Positions 43,350 to 52,195 of a stretch of 64,000 bases of DNA are shown piece after piece (position 1 is the first letter of the stretch; each line of letters begins with the position of its first letter). The position numbers and the translations under genes were made by a program. The stretch is from Rhodococcus oxybenzonivorans (GTDB lineage Bacteria > Actinomycetota > Actinomycetes > Mycobacteriales > Mycobacteriaceae): positions 5,208,001-5,272,000 of the forward strand of contig NZ_CP021354.1 in NCBI RefSeq assembly GCF_003130705.1. The letters run 5' to 3'. The notes beneath the pieces are model-generated. The model made no database searches and was not told the DNA's origin. It was given only the letters and a program-made list of their open reading frames with translations.

Positions 43350-45610
43350 ATGAATTCCGTCACGCAGCACCCGACCGCCGACGGCCAGGTCGAGCTCGAA
43401 ATTGGTGGTATGACCTGCGCCTCGTGCGCGAACCGGATCGAGAAGAAGCTCAACAAACTCGACGGCGTCACCGCCACGGTGAACTACGCCACCGAGAAGG
43501 CCCGCGTCAACTACGTCGGTGCTGTGTCGACCGAGGATCTCGTGGCCACCGTCGAGCAGGCCGGCTACACCGCCAAGATCCCGGCGCCGCTCGCCGCCGA
43601 TACCGCGGCCGGCCCCGCCGCGGAGCCGGACCCCACGGCCGCACTGCGTCAACGGCTGCTCGTGTCCTTGGTGCTCAGTGTGCCGGTGATCGCGATGGCC
43701 ATGGTTCCGGCGCTGCAGTTCACCCACTGGCAGTGGCTTTCACTCACCCTCGCCGCCCCGGTGGTGGTGTGGGGGGGCGTGGCCGTTCCACAAGGCCGCC
43801 TTCACCAACCTGCGGCACGGCACCTCCACAATGGACACCCTCATCTCGATGGGCACCCTCGCCGCCCTGGGCTGGTCGCTGTACGCGCTGTTCTGGGGCA
43901 CCGCCGGTATGCCGGGCATGACCCACCCGTTCGAGCTGACCATCTCCCGCTCCGACGGGGCCGGCAACATCTACCTCGAGGCCGCCGCCGGGGTCACCAC
44001 ATTCATCCTCGCCGGCCGTTACTTCGAGGCCCGCTCCAAGCGGCGCGCCGGTGCCGCCCTGCGGGGCCCTGCTCGAACTCGGCGCCAAAGAGGTCTCGGT
44101 GCTGCGCGGCGGTGTCGAGCAGCGCATCCCGGTCGATCAACTGGCCGTCGGTGACGAGTTCGTCGCCCGCCCCGGGGAGAAGATCGCCACTGACGGTGTC
44201 GTCACCGACGGCTCTTCCGCGGTGGATGCGTCGATGCTGACCGGCGAATCCGTGCCCGTCGAGGTCGGACCCGACGACCAGGTCGTGGGCGCCACCGTCA
44301 ACGTCGGCGGCCGGATCACCGTGCGTGCCACCCGCATCGGGTCCGACACCCAGCTCGCGCAGATGGCGAAACTCGTCGAAGACGCCCAGACCGGTAAGGC
44401 GCAGGCGCAACGGTTGGCCGACAAGATCTCCGGGATCTTCGTCCCGATCGTCATCGCCCTGTCCGTCGCCACGCTGGGTTTCTGGATCGGCACCGGCGGC
44501 GGCCTCGCGGCCGCGTTCACCGCCGCCGTCGCCGTGCTGATCATCGCCTGCCCCTGCGCCCTCGGCCTGGCCACCCCGACCGCACTGATGGTCGGCACCG
44601 GCCGCGGCGCCCAGCTCGGCATCCTGATCAAGGGGCCCGAGGTCCTCGAATCGACCCGCCGTGTCGACACCGTGGTGCTCGACAAGACCGGCACCGTCAC
44701 CACCGGCAAGATGACCCTGCTCGATGTGATCACCGCCGACGGCGAAGACACCATGCAGGTGCTCCGCCTGGCCGGTGCCCTCGAGGATTCCTCCGAGCAC
44801 CCCATCGCCGCGGCCATCGCCAAGGGCGCCCGCGACAAGGTCGGCGCCCTGCCGAAGGTGGAGCAGTTCATCAACATCGAAGGCCTCGGAGTGCAGGGCA
44901 TGATCGACGAGCACGCGGTGGTCGTCGGCCGGGCCCGGCTCCTCGCGGACTGGGCACAGCACCTACCCGCCGATCTCGAAGCGGCCATGACCGCAGCCGA
45001 ATCCGAGGGCAAGACCGCCGTCGCAGTCGGCTGGGACGGTAAAGCCCGAGCCGTGCTCGTCGTCGCCGACGCCGTCAAGGCCACCTCTGCCGAGGCGATC
45101 GGACAGCTGCGCAGGCTGGGCCTGACGCCGATCATGCTCACCGGCGACAACACCGCCGCCGCCCGCGCGATCGCCGACCAGGTCGGTATCGACGAGGTGA
45201 TCGCCGAAGTGCTGCCCGCCGACAAGGTGGACGTCGTCAAACGGCTGCAGGATCAGGGCAAGGTCGTCGCGATGGTCGGCGACGGTGTCAACGACGCAGC
45301 CGCCCTGGCGCAGGCCGACCTCGGTCTGGCGATGGGCACCGGCACCGACGTCGCGATCGAAGCCAGCGACCTGACGCTGGTGCGCGGGGACCTCCGCGCC
45401 GCCGCGGACGCGATCCGGTTGGCCCGCAAGACGTTAGGCACCATCAAGGGCAACCTGTTCTGGGCCTTCGCCTACAACGTCGCCGCCCTCCCCCTGGCCG
45501 CGGCCGGGCTACTCAACCCGATGCTCGCCGGTGCGGCGATGGCGTTCTCGTCGGTGTTCGTGGTCAGCAACAGCCTGCGGCTGCGCCGATTCCGGTCCCT
45601 CACCGGATAA
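43350..45610 (+). pseudogene. copA: Copper-exporting P-type ATPase CopA (two apparent frameshifts)
   Basis: In three consecutive frames the window encodes one complete P1B ATPase of about 750 residues: an N-terminal GMTCASC metal domain (Cys23, Cys26), the actuator TGES, the [10 protein letters not shown] membrane site, the phosphorylated DKTGT, SEHP and GDGVNDAAA. The frame shifts by +1 at the seven-G run 43771-43777 (TGGGGGGGCG; six G restores [13 protein letters not shown]) and again near 44061-44064 (CGGGGCC; CGGGCC restores LRALLELGA). Everything else is conserved. Both changes are extra G in G runs, so a sequencing or assembly error is as likely as a real mutation. If real, copper export from this operon is lost. 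Confidence 0.88.
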
Positions 45611-45699
45611 CCGCAGGCAACGCATCAGGACGCGCGGGGTGGGGCGTGCAGCCCACCTCGCGCCGGTCAACCCGAATCCGGTCCCGAAAGGAGAAGATC

Positions 45700-45867
45700 A
45701 TGGCAACGGTGACAACGACCTTGGTGCGCATAGCCCGGCATCCCGGGACCCGGGCGGCGGCCCGGTGCGCGGTGATGTGCGCCGCATCGGCGATCGGCCG
45801 CCGGGTCGAGGGCCCACACCCCGCCCCGCATACCCCGGGCGGGCATAATCGGGGGTGCTCGGCATGA
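45700..45867 (+). CDS. Small basic protein of copper operon
   Basis: 55 residues from ATG 45700, with AAAGGAG 6 bases upstream. MATVTTTLVRIARHPGTRAA then ARCAVMCAAS: basic, with two close Cys residues (CAVMC) and a His-rich end (PHPAPHTPGGHNRG). Its place between copA and csoR and the Cys/His content suggest a metal-linked role, but the family is not recognised. Confidence 0.5.
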   Translation: MATVTTTLVRIARHPGTRAAARCAVMCAASAIGRRVEGPHPAPHTPGGHNRGCSA

Positions 45868-45890
45868 CACTCGGATTCCAGGAGGACACC

Positions 45891-46232
45891 ATGGCCACCA
45901 CTCCCGCGGCCACCCAGGCACCTGCCGAGACCGACGGCCATGACCATGCCGCGCACGGCTACATCACCGAAAAAGACGCCTACCTCAAGCGCCTCAAGCG
46001 CATCGAAGGCCAGGCCCGCGGACTGCAGCGGATGGTCGAGGAAGACAAGTACTGCATCGACATCCTCACTCAGGTCTCCGCGATGACCAAGGCCTTGCAG
46101 GCCGTGGCCATGGGACTGCTCGAAGACCACATCAGTCATTGCGTCGTCGACGCCGCCGTTGCCGGCGGTCCCGAAGCCGACGCGAAGATCAAAGAGGCCA
46201 CCGACGCGATCGCCCGGCTCGTCCGCTCCTGA
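45891..46232 (+). CDS. csoR: Copper-sensing repressor CsoR
   Basis: 113 residues from ATG 45891 (AGGAGG 5 bases upstream). An all-helical CsoR/RcnR fold with the Cu(I) ligands Cys55, His80 and Cys84, spaced exactly as in known CsoR (C-x24-H-x3-C). A His-rich N-terminal arm (DGHDHAAHG) may add metal contacts. It would release its operators when Cu(I) binds, turning on copZ and the following genes; two CsoR-like sites lie at 41864 and 42042. Confidence 0.92.
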   Translation: MATTPAATQAPAETDGHDHAAHGYITEKDAYLKRLKRIEGQARGLQRMVEEDKYCIDILTQVSAMTKALQAVAMGLLEDHISHCVVDAAVAGGPEADAKIKEATDAIARLVRS

Positions 46233-46261
46233 AAACCCGGTACACAAGCCCGGCTCGAGGA

Positions 46262-46585
46262 TCAGTAGTCGTCGTCCACCCCGGCGTTCTCGTCGGAAAT
46301 CTCGACGAGGCGGCGCAGGCAATGCATCCGCAACGGTTCCGGAAACCCTTCCGCGAGAAGGTAATAGACGGTGCGGCCCGCCTTGCGGCGGGTGACCATA
46401 CCGGCGGTGCGCAGGATCCGCAGGGCGTACCCTACGGCGTGTCCGCCGAGGTCGAGGGTCAGGGCGATATCGCCCATGCACAGTTCTTCGGCCAGGTCGA
46501 GGGCGTTGATCACCCGGGCCCGGGTGGGGTCGGCGAGCAGGCTCGAGATGCTGCTCAACCGGGCGGCGTCGTCGCGGCTGAGCAA
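46262..46585 (-). CDS. ArsR/SmtB-family metal sensor
   Basis: 107 residues. Winged helix-turn-helix with LADPTRARVINALDLAEELC, MGDIALTLDLGGHAVGYALR and RRKAGRTVYYLLAEG. The ELCMGDIA position carries a Cys where Cd/Pb sensors such as CmtR have ELCVCDL, and two more Cys/His lie near the C-terminus (MHCLRRL). It is convergent with csoR and diverges from the truncated Csp gene, sharing a control region with an operator-like site at 46641-46657. Confidence 0.85.
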   Translation of the reverse strand: MLSRDDAARLSSISSLLADPTRARVINALDLAEELCMGDIALTLDLGGHAVGYALRILRTAGMVTRRKAGRTVYYLLAEGFPEPLRMHCLRRLVEISDENAGVDDDY

Positions 46586-46640
46586 CCGCTCACGGGCATG
46601 CGCCGCCCCGCGGACCGACCGACTGTTTACCCGTACGGCT

Positions 46641-46657
46641 TTACGGGTATAGGGGTG
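46641..46657. promoter_or_regulatory. Operator-like site between ArsR and Csp-like genes
   Basis: TTACGGGTATAGGGGTG shares TTACGGGTAT and RGGGT with the site upstream of the MFS gene (41674). It sits between divergent transcription units, 56 bases from the ArsR start. Binding by the ArsR protein or CsoR is an inference. Confidence 0.45.
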
Positions 46658-46719
46658 ACGGGCCGACGTTGTTTCAGCGGCGTCCGCCGCCGAATGCCCC
46701 TTGTGGAAAGGGAGTCATC

Positions 46720-46852
46720 GTGAGCACAGCCGAGCAGATGCTCGAGAGCTATCCGAAGGATCTGCGGGCACATCGACCAGGCGACACTTCTGGCCTGCAT
46801 CGGGGCGCGCGCCGAGTGCGCGCAGACATGCACGGCCTGCGCGGATGCGTGA
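46720..46852 (+). pseudogene. Truncated Csp-like four-helix copper storage protein (DUF326)
   Basis: GTG 46720 has GGGAG just before it and reads MSTAEQMLESYPKDLR; one frame over it continues GHIDQATLLACIGARAECAQ then TCTACADA and stops (TGA 46850). The Cys spacing CxxCxxC matches DUF326/Csp proteins, which hold many Cu(I) ions inside a helical bundle. Only about the first third survives and there is a one-base shift near 46768. Confidence 0.65.
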
Positions 46853-46899
46853 CCCCCGTCTTTGTCAGCGCATCCGCCGAAGAGAGAAGGTAGTTGTCG

Positions 46900-47616
46900 A
46901 TGAACAAGTCCCTCGCCCTCGGCGCCGCATCGGCGGCGCTGCTGCTGGCCCTGACAGCGTGCGGTGACTCCGGCACCGAGGAGAGCGCCGCGACCACCAA
47001 CTCGGCCGCCACCACCTCGGTGAGTGCCGAAAACGGTGCCGCCGAGCACAACGACGCCGATATCGCCTTCGCGCAGGGGATGGTTCCCCACCACAGCCAG
47101 GCGATCGAGATGAGTGACGTGCTGCTCGCCAAACAGGGGATCGACCCCCGGGTGGTCGACCTCGCGCAGCAGATCAAGGCCGCGCAGGGCCCGGAAATCG
47201 AGCAACTCAACGCCTGGCTGACCGCGTGGGGCCAAGGCGCCGCAGCGACCACCACGACCGGCATGAACATGACCGAGTCCATGCCCATGGGCACCGGGAT
47301 GCAGATGCCCGAGGCACCGGTGGTGATCCCACCGGCGGGCACCAGTGAAATGGACATGCCCGGCATGGAGGGCGGCGAGGACATGGAGGGGATGATGTCG
47401 GCCGAAGACATGGCTGCCCTGCGCGACGCCCAGGGCGTCGATGCCGCCAAACTCTTTCTCACCCAGATGATCGAGCACCACAAGGGTGCGATCACCCTGG
47501 CCCAGACCGAGGTGGAGGACGGCCAGAACGCGCAGGCGAAAGCGATGGCGCAAAACATCATCACCACCCAGCAGCAGGAAATCACCACCATGGAACAGAT
47601 CCTGTCGACCCTCTAA
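46900..47616 (+). CDS. DUF305 lipoprotein
   Basis: 238 residues from ATG 46900 (GAGAAGG upstream). Lipobox LTAC at about Cys21 gives a lipid-anchored outer protein. Two DUF305 halves: DIAFAQGMVPHHSQAIEM and MIEHHKGAITLAQTE, each with the paired His, joined by a Met-rich segment (NMTESMPMGTGMQMPE). His and Met clusters suggest copper handling outside the membrane, and the family is common in copper-resistance islands. It ends the copper region. Confidence 0.87.
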   Translation: MNKSLALGAASAALLLALTACGDSGTEESAATTNSAATTSVSAENGAAEHNDADIAFAQGMVPHHSQAIEMSDVLLAKQGIDPRVVDLAQQIKAAQGPEIEQLNAWLTAWGQGAAATTTTGMNMTESMPMGTGMQMPEAPVVIPPAGTSEMDMPGMEGGEDMEGMMSAEDMAALRDAQGVDAAKLFLTQMIEHHKGAITLAQTEVEDGQNAQAKAMAQNIITTQQQEITTMEQILSTL

Positions 47617-47855
47617 GGCGCGACACGCGGCGGTGTTGATGTCGGTCTCCACCATCGTCGTACCGCTCAACGTGCAACTTCTGCGCCGACTCGACCTCGA
47701 CCCGGCCCGGCTCGTATGGCGCTGAGCGTCCGACCGAAGCGCCCTGCTGCGGTGTTCACCCGCAGAAGCAGGGCGCCGATGCCCGCGCGGGCGGCCGTCG
47801 CTTACAACCCGTTCCGGCCACCTGCAGACCAGGCCACCCGGCGGGTCGGGCTCGG

Positions 47856-48110
47856 TCAGCGCGCCGGGCGCCACCCATCCATGGTGACCTGCACCAGCCG
47901 CTGGACCGCTTCCCGGGTCGACAGGCCGGTGGCGGCGGTCAGGGCGTGCAGGCAGCATCTCGCCAGCTCGTCGGCGGCGAACCGCAGCGCCTCCACTACC
48001 GTCTCACCCCCACCTAGGGCCGACGCGGTCACAACCTCGTCCAACGCTCTGTGACGAGGAAGACAGCCAAAAGAGTTACTTGCTTGGGGTAACGATGTAT
48101 ATAGTTGCAT
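47856..48110 (-). CDS. Hypothetical small protein
   Basis: Up to 84 residues. The later part (ETVVEALRFAADELARCCLH, then REAVQRLVQVTMDGW) looks like real helical protein, but the start at 48110 would lie inside the divergent marR promoter. A shorter start (TTG 48044) is likely. I do not recognise the family. Confidence 0.35.
   Translation of the reverse strand: MQLYTSLPQASNSFGCLPRHRALDEVVTASALGGGETVVEALRFAADELARCCLHALTAATGLSTREAVQRLVQVTMDGWRPAR
48076..48103 (+). promoter_or_regulatory. Predicted promoter of marR-MFS operon
   Basis: TTACTT (48076-48081), 16-base spacer, TATATA (48098-48103), about 40 bases before the MarR start. It is AT-rich against its surroundings, and TTGCATGCAG just after it includes an 8-bp palindrome (TGCATGCA) that could bind the MarR dimer. 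Confidence 0.4.
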
Positions 48111-48143
48111 GCAGAAAGTAAGTCGTCCTCAGGGGTTGTTGCC

Positions 48144-48653
48144 ATGTCCACGCCAGCCGCGTCTTCCGTGTCGTCCGTTTCGCTCGGCACGACCGAAGCT
48201 CTGATCGACGAGGTATTCCTCTTCGGTCGGGTGCTTCGCGATGCCCTGGCGTCGGAAGCCGACGACCACCTCCCCCGCGCCCTGACAGGAGTTCTCCTCG
48301 TCCTGGCCGGGAGGGGTGAATGCCGGCAGAACGAACTGGCCACGGAAATGTGCGTCAGTCAGTCCTCCCTCAGTCGCCAGATCACCGATCTGGTCGACGC
48401 CGGGTACGTCACCCGGCACCCGGACCCTGCGGACGGGCGTGCATTCCGAATACGCGTGTCGGACGACGGCTTGGCGTACGTGAAACACGTACGGGCACGA
48501 CGTGCCGCACGCATGCAAAAAATGCTGACCGGATGGAACGAAACCGAGGCAGCCACGGCCCTCGACTCGATCCGGCATCTGAAGGAAACACTCTTCGATG
48601 CCGAGCACCGGATCGTATCGAGCTCGAACCCGATTGGAACACAAAGCGTATGA
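48144..48653 (+). CDS. MarR-family regulator
   Basis: 169 residues from ATG 48144 (AGGGG 8 bases before). A winged helix with LATEMCVSQSSLSRQITDLV (recognition helix) and GYVTRHPDPADGRAFRIRVS (wing, with the DxRA signature). The following exporter overlaps it by ATGA, so it probably represses the pair until a ligand binds. Confidence 0.9.
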   Translation: MSTPAASSVSSVSLGTTEALIDEVFLFGRVLRDALASEADDHLPRALTGVLLVLAGRGECRQNELATEMCVSQSSLSRQITDLVDAGYVTRHPDPADGRAFRIRVSDDGLAYVKHVRARRAARMQKMLTGWNETEAATALDSIRHLKETLFDAEHRIVSSSNPIGTQSV

Positions 48654-50590
48654 CCGAAACAGATATCCGCACGCCGGTCGGCGAACCGCAGGCCATGAGT
48701 CACCGTCAGATTCTCGAAGCCCTCACCGGCCTGCTCGCAGCCCTCTTCACGGCCTTGCTGAGCACCACCATCGTCTCCACCGCCCTGCCGACGATCATCG
48801 GCGACCTCAAAGGGACACAGACCGCGTACGCCTGGGTCATCACCAGCGCGTTGCTGGCCAACGCCGCCTCGACGCCCATTTGGGGCAAGCTCTCCGACCT
48901 GTTCAACAAGAAGGTCCTGGTCCAGAGCGCGATCGTCATCTTCGTCATCGGTTCGGTGATCGCCGGATTCGCACACAACGTGCCGCTTCTGCTGACCGCG
49001 CGGGTCATCCAAGGCGTCGGCATGGGCGGTCTGACCGCGCTCGTCGTCGCCATCATCGGCACCATCGTCTCGCCCCGCGAGCGTGGCCGGTACTCCGGCT
49101 ACATGGGCGCCGTCATGGCGGTCTCGATGTCGGGCGGCCCGATCCTCGGCGGAGTCATAGTCGACAGCCCCCTCGGCTGGCGCTGGACGTTCTTCGTCTG
49201 CGTCCCGCTCGCCGTCGTCGCGCTGTTCCTGCTGCAGCGCACATTGCACCTCCCGACCGAGAAGAAGGACAACGTCTCCATCGACTGGCTCGGAGCGCTG
49301 CTGCTCACCGCGGGCGTGTCCATCCTGCTCATCTGGGTGTCGTTCGCAGGTAAGGCCGGCTACTACGAGTGGTTCTCCCGCGAGACGGCGCTGTACGTCG
49401 GCACCGGCGTGCTCCTCCTCGTGGCAACCGTCCTGGTCGAAGCCAAGGCGAAGGCTCCCATCATCCCGCTGAAGATCGTCACCGAGCGGACCACCGGCCT
49501 CGCGATCATCGCATCCGTCGCCGTCGGTGTCGGAATGTTCGGTTCCACCACCTTCCTCGGCCAGTACTTCCAGACCTCGCGGGGCTACACCCCCACGATG
49601 GCCGGCGTCCTCACCATTCCGATGGTCGCCGGGATGCTCATCGGCACGGTCGGCTCGGGACAGCTCATCACCCGGTTCGGCAAGTGGAAGTCGTTCGTTG
49701 TCGGCGGCGCAGTATTGATGATCATCGGTTTCGGGCTGCTGAGCACCCTCGATCACGAGACGAGCCTGACCCTCGTCAGCCTCTACATTGCCATCATCGG
49801 TCTGGGCATGGGCATGCTGATGCAGAACCTGGTGCTCGCCGTGCAGAACACTGTCAGCGTCCAGAACATCGGTGCGGCCTCGAGTTCGGTCGCCTTCTTC
49901 CGAACCTTCGGTGGTGCCATCGGCGTCTCGGTTCTCGGGTCGGTCCTGGCGACACGGGTCTCCGACCTCTCTGCCGACGGATTCGCCACGCTCGGCATCC
50001 CGGCAGGGTCGAGCAGCGGTGGCGGCAGCCTGGACCTCACGTCCATGCCCGCACCCGTGCAGAGCGTCATTCGTGCCGCATACGGAGACGCGACCGGCCG
50101 GATCTTCCTCATCGCCGCGCTCGTCGCCCTAGTCACCCTGCTCGCCGTCATCCTGCTGCCCAACCGCCCGCTGCGTCGCACCATCGACCTGTCGAGCGAC
50201 CAGGATCCGGTGCAGGAACCGGACTACGCCATGGCGGCCGAACGGGCATCGGAGTCGGATACCACGCCGATCCCGTCCGCCGATTCCCGCGGAGGCAGGC
50301 ACGAGGCGCCCGCCGACCAGCAGCCGTTCGCAGGCCTGAGCGCGGACGCTCGTGACCGGCTCCTGTCCCTGCTCCTGCCTCAGCCCGAGCAGACCCTGGA
50401 AGCGATCGACGAGGCCGAGAAGATTCGTGACGAGGTGAACCGCCTCCGAAACGATCTCAACGCCAAGCTCATCGAATTCGATGCGGTCTGGGATCGCCTA
50501 CGCGACCTCGGGCTGAGCGAAGACCAGGTGGCCGGCGTGCTCGGAGGCACCCCGGTCACGGACACCGGCAACGGCGTCCTCCTCCGCTGA
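48650..50590 (+). CDS. MFS exporter, DHA2 type, with C-terminal coiled tail
   Basis: 646 residues from ATG 48650, coupled to the MarR gene. Fourteen helices with FTALLSTTIVSTALPTIIGD at helix 1, GKLSDLFNKK (motif A) and GGPILGGVIVDSPLGWRWTF (motif C). Unusually it has about 130 extra residues after the last helix, ending in a helical, likely coiled-coil segment (EAIDEAEKIRDEVNRLRNDL). The tail may allow assembly or regulation. The pump probably exports a drug or antibiotic sensed by the MarR protein. Confidence 0.88.
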   Translation: MTETDIRTPVGEPQAMSHRQILEALTGLLAALFTALLSTTIVSTALPTIIGDLKGTQTAYAWVITSALLANAASTPIWGKLSDLFNKKVLVQSAIVIFVIGSVIAGFAHNVPLLLTARVIQGVGMGGLTALVVAIIGTIVSPRERGRYSGYMGAVMAVSMSGGPILGGVIVDSPLGWRWTFFVCVPLAVVALFLLQRTLHLPTEKKDNVSIDWLGALLLTAGVSILLIWVSFAGKAGYYEWFSRETALYVGTGVLLLVATVLVEAKAKAPIIPLKIVTERTTGLAIIASVAVGVGMFGSTTFLGQYFQTSRGYTPTMAGVLTIPMVAGMLIGTVGSGQLITRFGKWKSFVVGGAVLMIIGFGLLSTLDHETSLTLVSLYIAIIGLGMGMLMQNLVLAVQNTVSVQNIGAASSSVAFFRTFGGAIGVSVLGSVLATRVSDLSADGFATLGIPAGSSSGGGSLDLTSMPAPVQSVIRAAYGDATGRIFLIAALVALVTLLAVILLPNRPLRRTIDLSSDQDPVQEPDYAMAAERASESDTTPIPSADSRGGRHEAPADQQPFAGLSADARDRLLSLLLPQPEQTLEAIDEAEKIRDEVNRLRNDLNAKLIEFDAVWDRLRDLGLSEDQVAGVLGGTPVTDTGNGVLLR

Positions 50591-50600
50591 ATGACCCCCT

Positions 50601-50640
50601 GTGAGTACTTGTTAACACCCCGCTGTTAACAAGTACTCAC
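50601..50640. terminator. 17-bp bidirectional hairpin terminator
   Basis: GTGAGTACTTGTTAACA (50601-50617) pairs perfectly with TGTTAACAAGTACTCAC (50624-50640) around a 6-base loop, between convergent genes. The stop codon of the minus-strand PhoX-like gene (50637-50639) lies inside the stem. Confidence 0.9.
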
Positions 50641-52052
50641 AGCATGGGGCGACGCCACGGACCACGGATCGCCAGAAGCAACCCGGGCGACTGAATGCTC
50701 GCGAACAGCGTCTTCCCGTCCGCGCTGAACGCCGGACCGCAGAACTCGCTGTCGTTCAACTCGTTACGGGCCAGCGCAAACGGCTCTCCCTCCGCCGTGA
50801 CCCCCACCAGATGGCTGATGCCGTCGCCGTCCTCGGCGAGGATGACACCGCCGTGTGGTGACACGGTGATGTTGTCGGGGCCGTCGTAGTTTCCGGTGTC
50901 CACGGCCGGGTCCGGGTTGACGCCGAACAACGTCTTTAACGTGATGGTCTCCGTCGCCGGGTCGTAGAACCAGACCTGGCCGTCGTGCTCGGCGGCACTG
51001 CCGTCGCCGGTACGCGCGAAGCTGGCGACGAAGTAGGCGCCACCGTCACCCCACCACTGCCCCTCCAACTTTCGGCTGCGCGTCACCTGGTCGTCGGTGA
51101 ACTGCTTGCGCACCGGGGTGCTCTTGGCGTCGCGGTCGGGCACGTCCACCCACTGCACCGTGTACCGGACACCGGGTTCCGTCGCCTGCGACAGGTCGCG
51201 TACGTGGACACCGTCCTGGAAGCACGCCATGGCCTGTAGGGCGCCTGCGGTATCCCCGCCCGACGACTGCGCCAGTCCGCGGAGCGCGCCGGGTCCCCCG
51301 CGGAAACCCTGCGGCGGCGTCCAGCGGTAGTACAGGCCGTTCGGATCGGACGCATCCTCCGTCAGGTAGATGGCATTGGTCGCCGGATCGACGGCGACTG
51401 CCTCGTGTGCGTACCGGCCCAGGAATTTGTAGGGCACCGGGCTCTTGCCCCGGTTGGCATCCTGTCCGGCCGGATCGACCTCGAAGACGTATCCGTGGTC
51501 GAGGAAAAATCCGCCCGTTCCCGCGCGGGCCTCGGTTTCCTCGCAGGTCAGCCACGTTCCCCACGGCGTGATACCGCCGGCGCAGTTGTTCACCGTCCCC
51601 GCCACACTCACGTACTGGCCCAGCCACTTCCCTTCCGCGTCCACCGTTGTGGTGGTGGTGCCACCGCGCGCACCCGTGTCGTAGGTGAGCCCCTCGACTG
51701 CGGGGACACCGAACGGCTCGTCCTTGCCGATCTCGTGGTTGCTGACCACAGTGGATCCCCCACCTTGCCGGGCGAACACGCCGTTGGCGTCGAAGTCGCT
51801 GGGCACGGACTCACCGCCGTCCATCTTGGTGTCGCCGGACCGGGACACCACCGTGTACGAGAATCCGGCCGGGAGCGCGAGAATTCTGTTCGGGTCGGGA
51901 ATCAGCGGCCCGTAGCCGATCGCCCGACCGGGCACCGCGGACGCCACAGCAGGTCGGACGAAGGCCTCGACACTACCGGCGAGCGCCACGCCCAAGCCGG
52001 TCAGCGCGGTCCTGCCGAGGAAGCCGCGGCGATTGAGTGGTGCTGTGGTCAC
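50637..52052 (-). CDS. PhoX-like (DUF839) Tat-secreted protein
   Basis: 471 residues. A Tat signal (NRRGFLGRTALTGLGVALAG) exports it folded. The rest is a beta-propeller-like DUF839 domain: VVSNHEIGKDEPFG, NNCAGGITPWGTWLTCEET, GRYAHEAVAVDP and PDNITVSPHGGVILAEDGDG. PhoX family members are calcium/iron phosphatases that free phosphate outside the cell; the Glu, Cys and Asp positions expected for the metal cofactor appear to be present. Its stop codon falls within the shared terminator. Confidence 0.87.
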   Translation of the reverse strand: MTTAPLNRRGFLGRTALTGLGVALAGSVEAFVRPAVASAVPGRAIGYGPLIPDPNRILALPAGFSYTVVSRSGDTKMDGGESVPSDFDANGVFARQGGGSTVVSNHEIGKDEPFGVPAVEGLTYDTGARGGTTTTTVDAEGKWLGQYVSVAGTVNNCAGGITPWGTWLTCEETEARAGTGGFFLDHGYVFEVDPAGQDANRGKSPVPYKFLGRYAHEAVAVDPATNAIYLTEDASDPNGLYYRWTPPQGFRGGPGALRGLAQSSGGDTAGALQAMACFQDGVHVRDLSQATEPGVRYTVQWVDVPDRDAKSTPVRKQFTDDQVTRSRKLEGQWWGDGGAYFVASFARTGDGSAAEHDGQVWFYDPATETITLKTLFGVNPDPAVDTGNYDGPDNITVSPHGGVILAEDGDGISHLVGVTAEGEPFALARNELNDSEFCGPAFSADGKTLFASIQSPGLLLAIRGPWRRPML

Positions 52053-52159
52053 TGTCTGTTACCTCCATGCATGCCAACGGGACATCCGGACGCTAGGGAG
52101 CGAACGTGTCCGACTTCGGCGTCGCACCGTGTCACCGAGGTGAACTGGACGCGAATTCG

Positions 52160-52189
52160 TTGACATGTGACCAAATGGTCACCTATCGT
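52160..52189 (+). promoter_or_regulatory. Promoter of ArsR-SRPBCC operon
   Basis: TTGACA (52160-52165), 18-base spacer, TATCGT (52184-52189). A start site 7 bases on would be the A of the ATG at 52196, so the mRNA may be leaderless, although GGAG also lies just before the ATG. The operator lies within the spacer. Confidence 0.65.
52167..52182. promoter_or_regulatory. Operator GTGACCA-AA-TGGTCAC
   Basis: Perfect 7-bp inverted repeat with a 2-base centre, wholly between the -35 and -10 boxes. The ArsR-type protein encoded 14 bases downstream is the obvious binder; a bound dimer would shut the promoter (autorepression). Confidence 0.7.
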
Positions 52190-52195
52190 GGAGTA

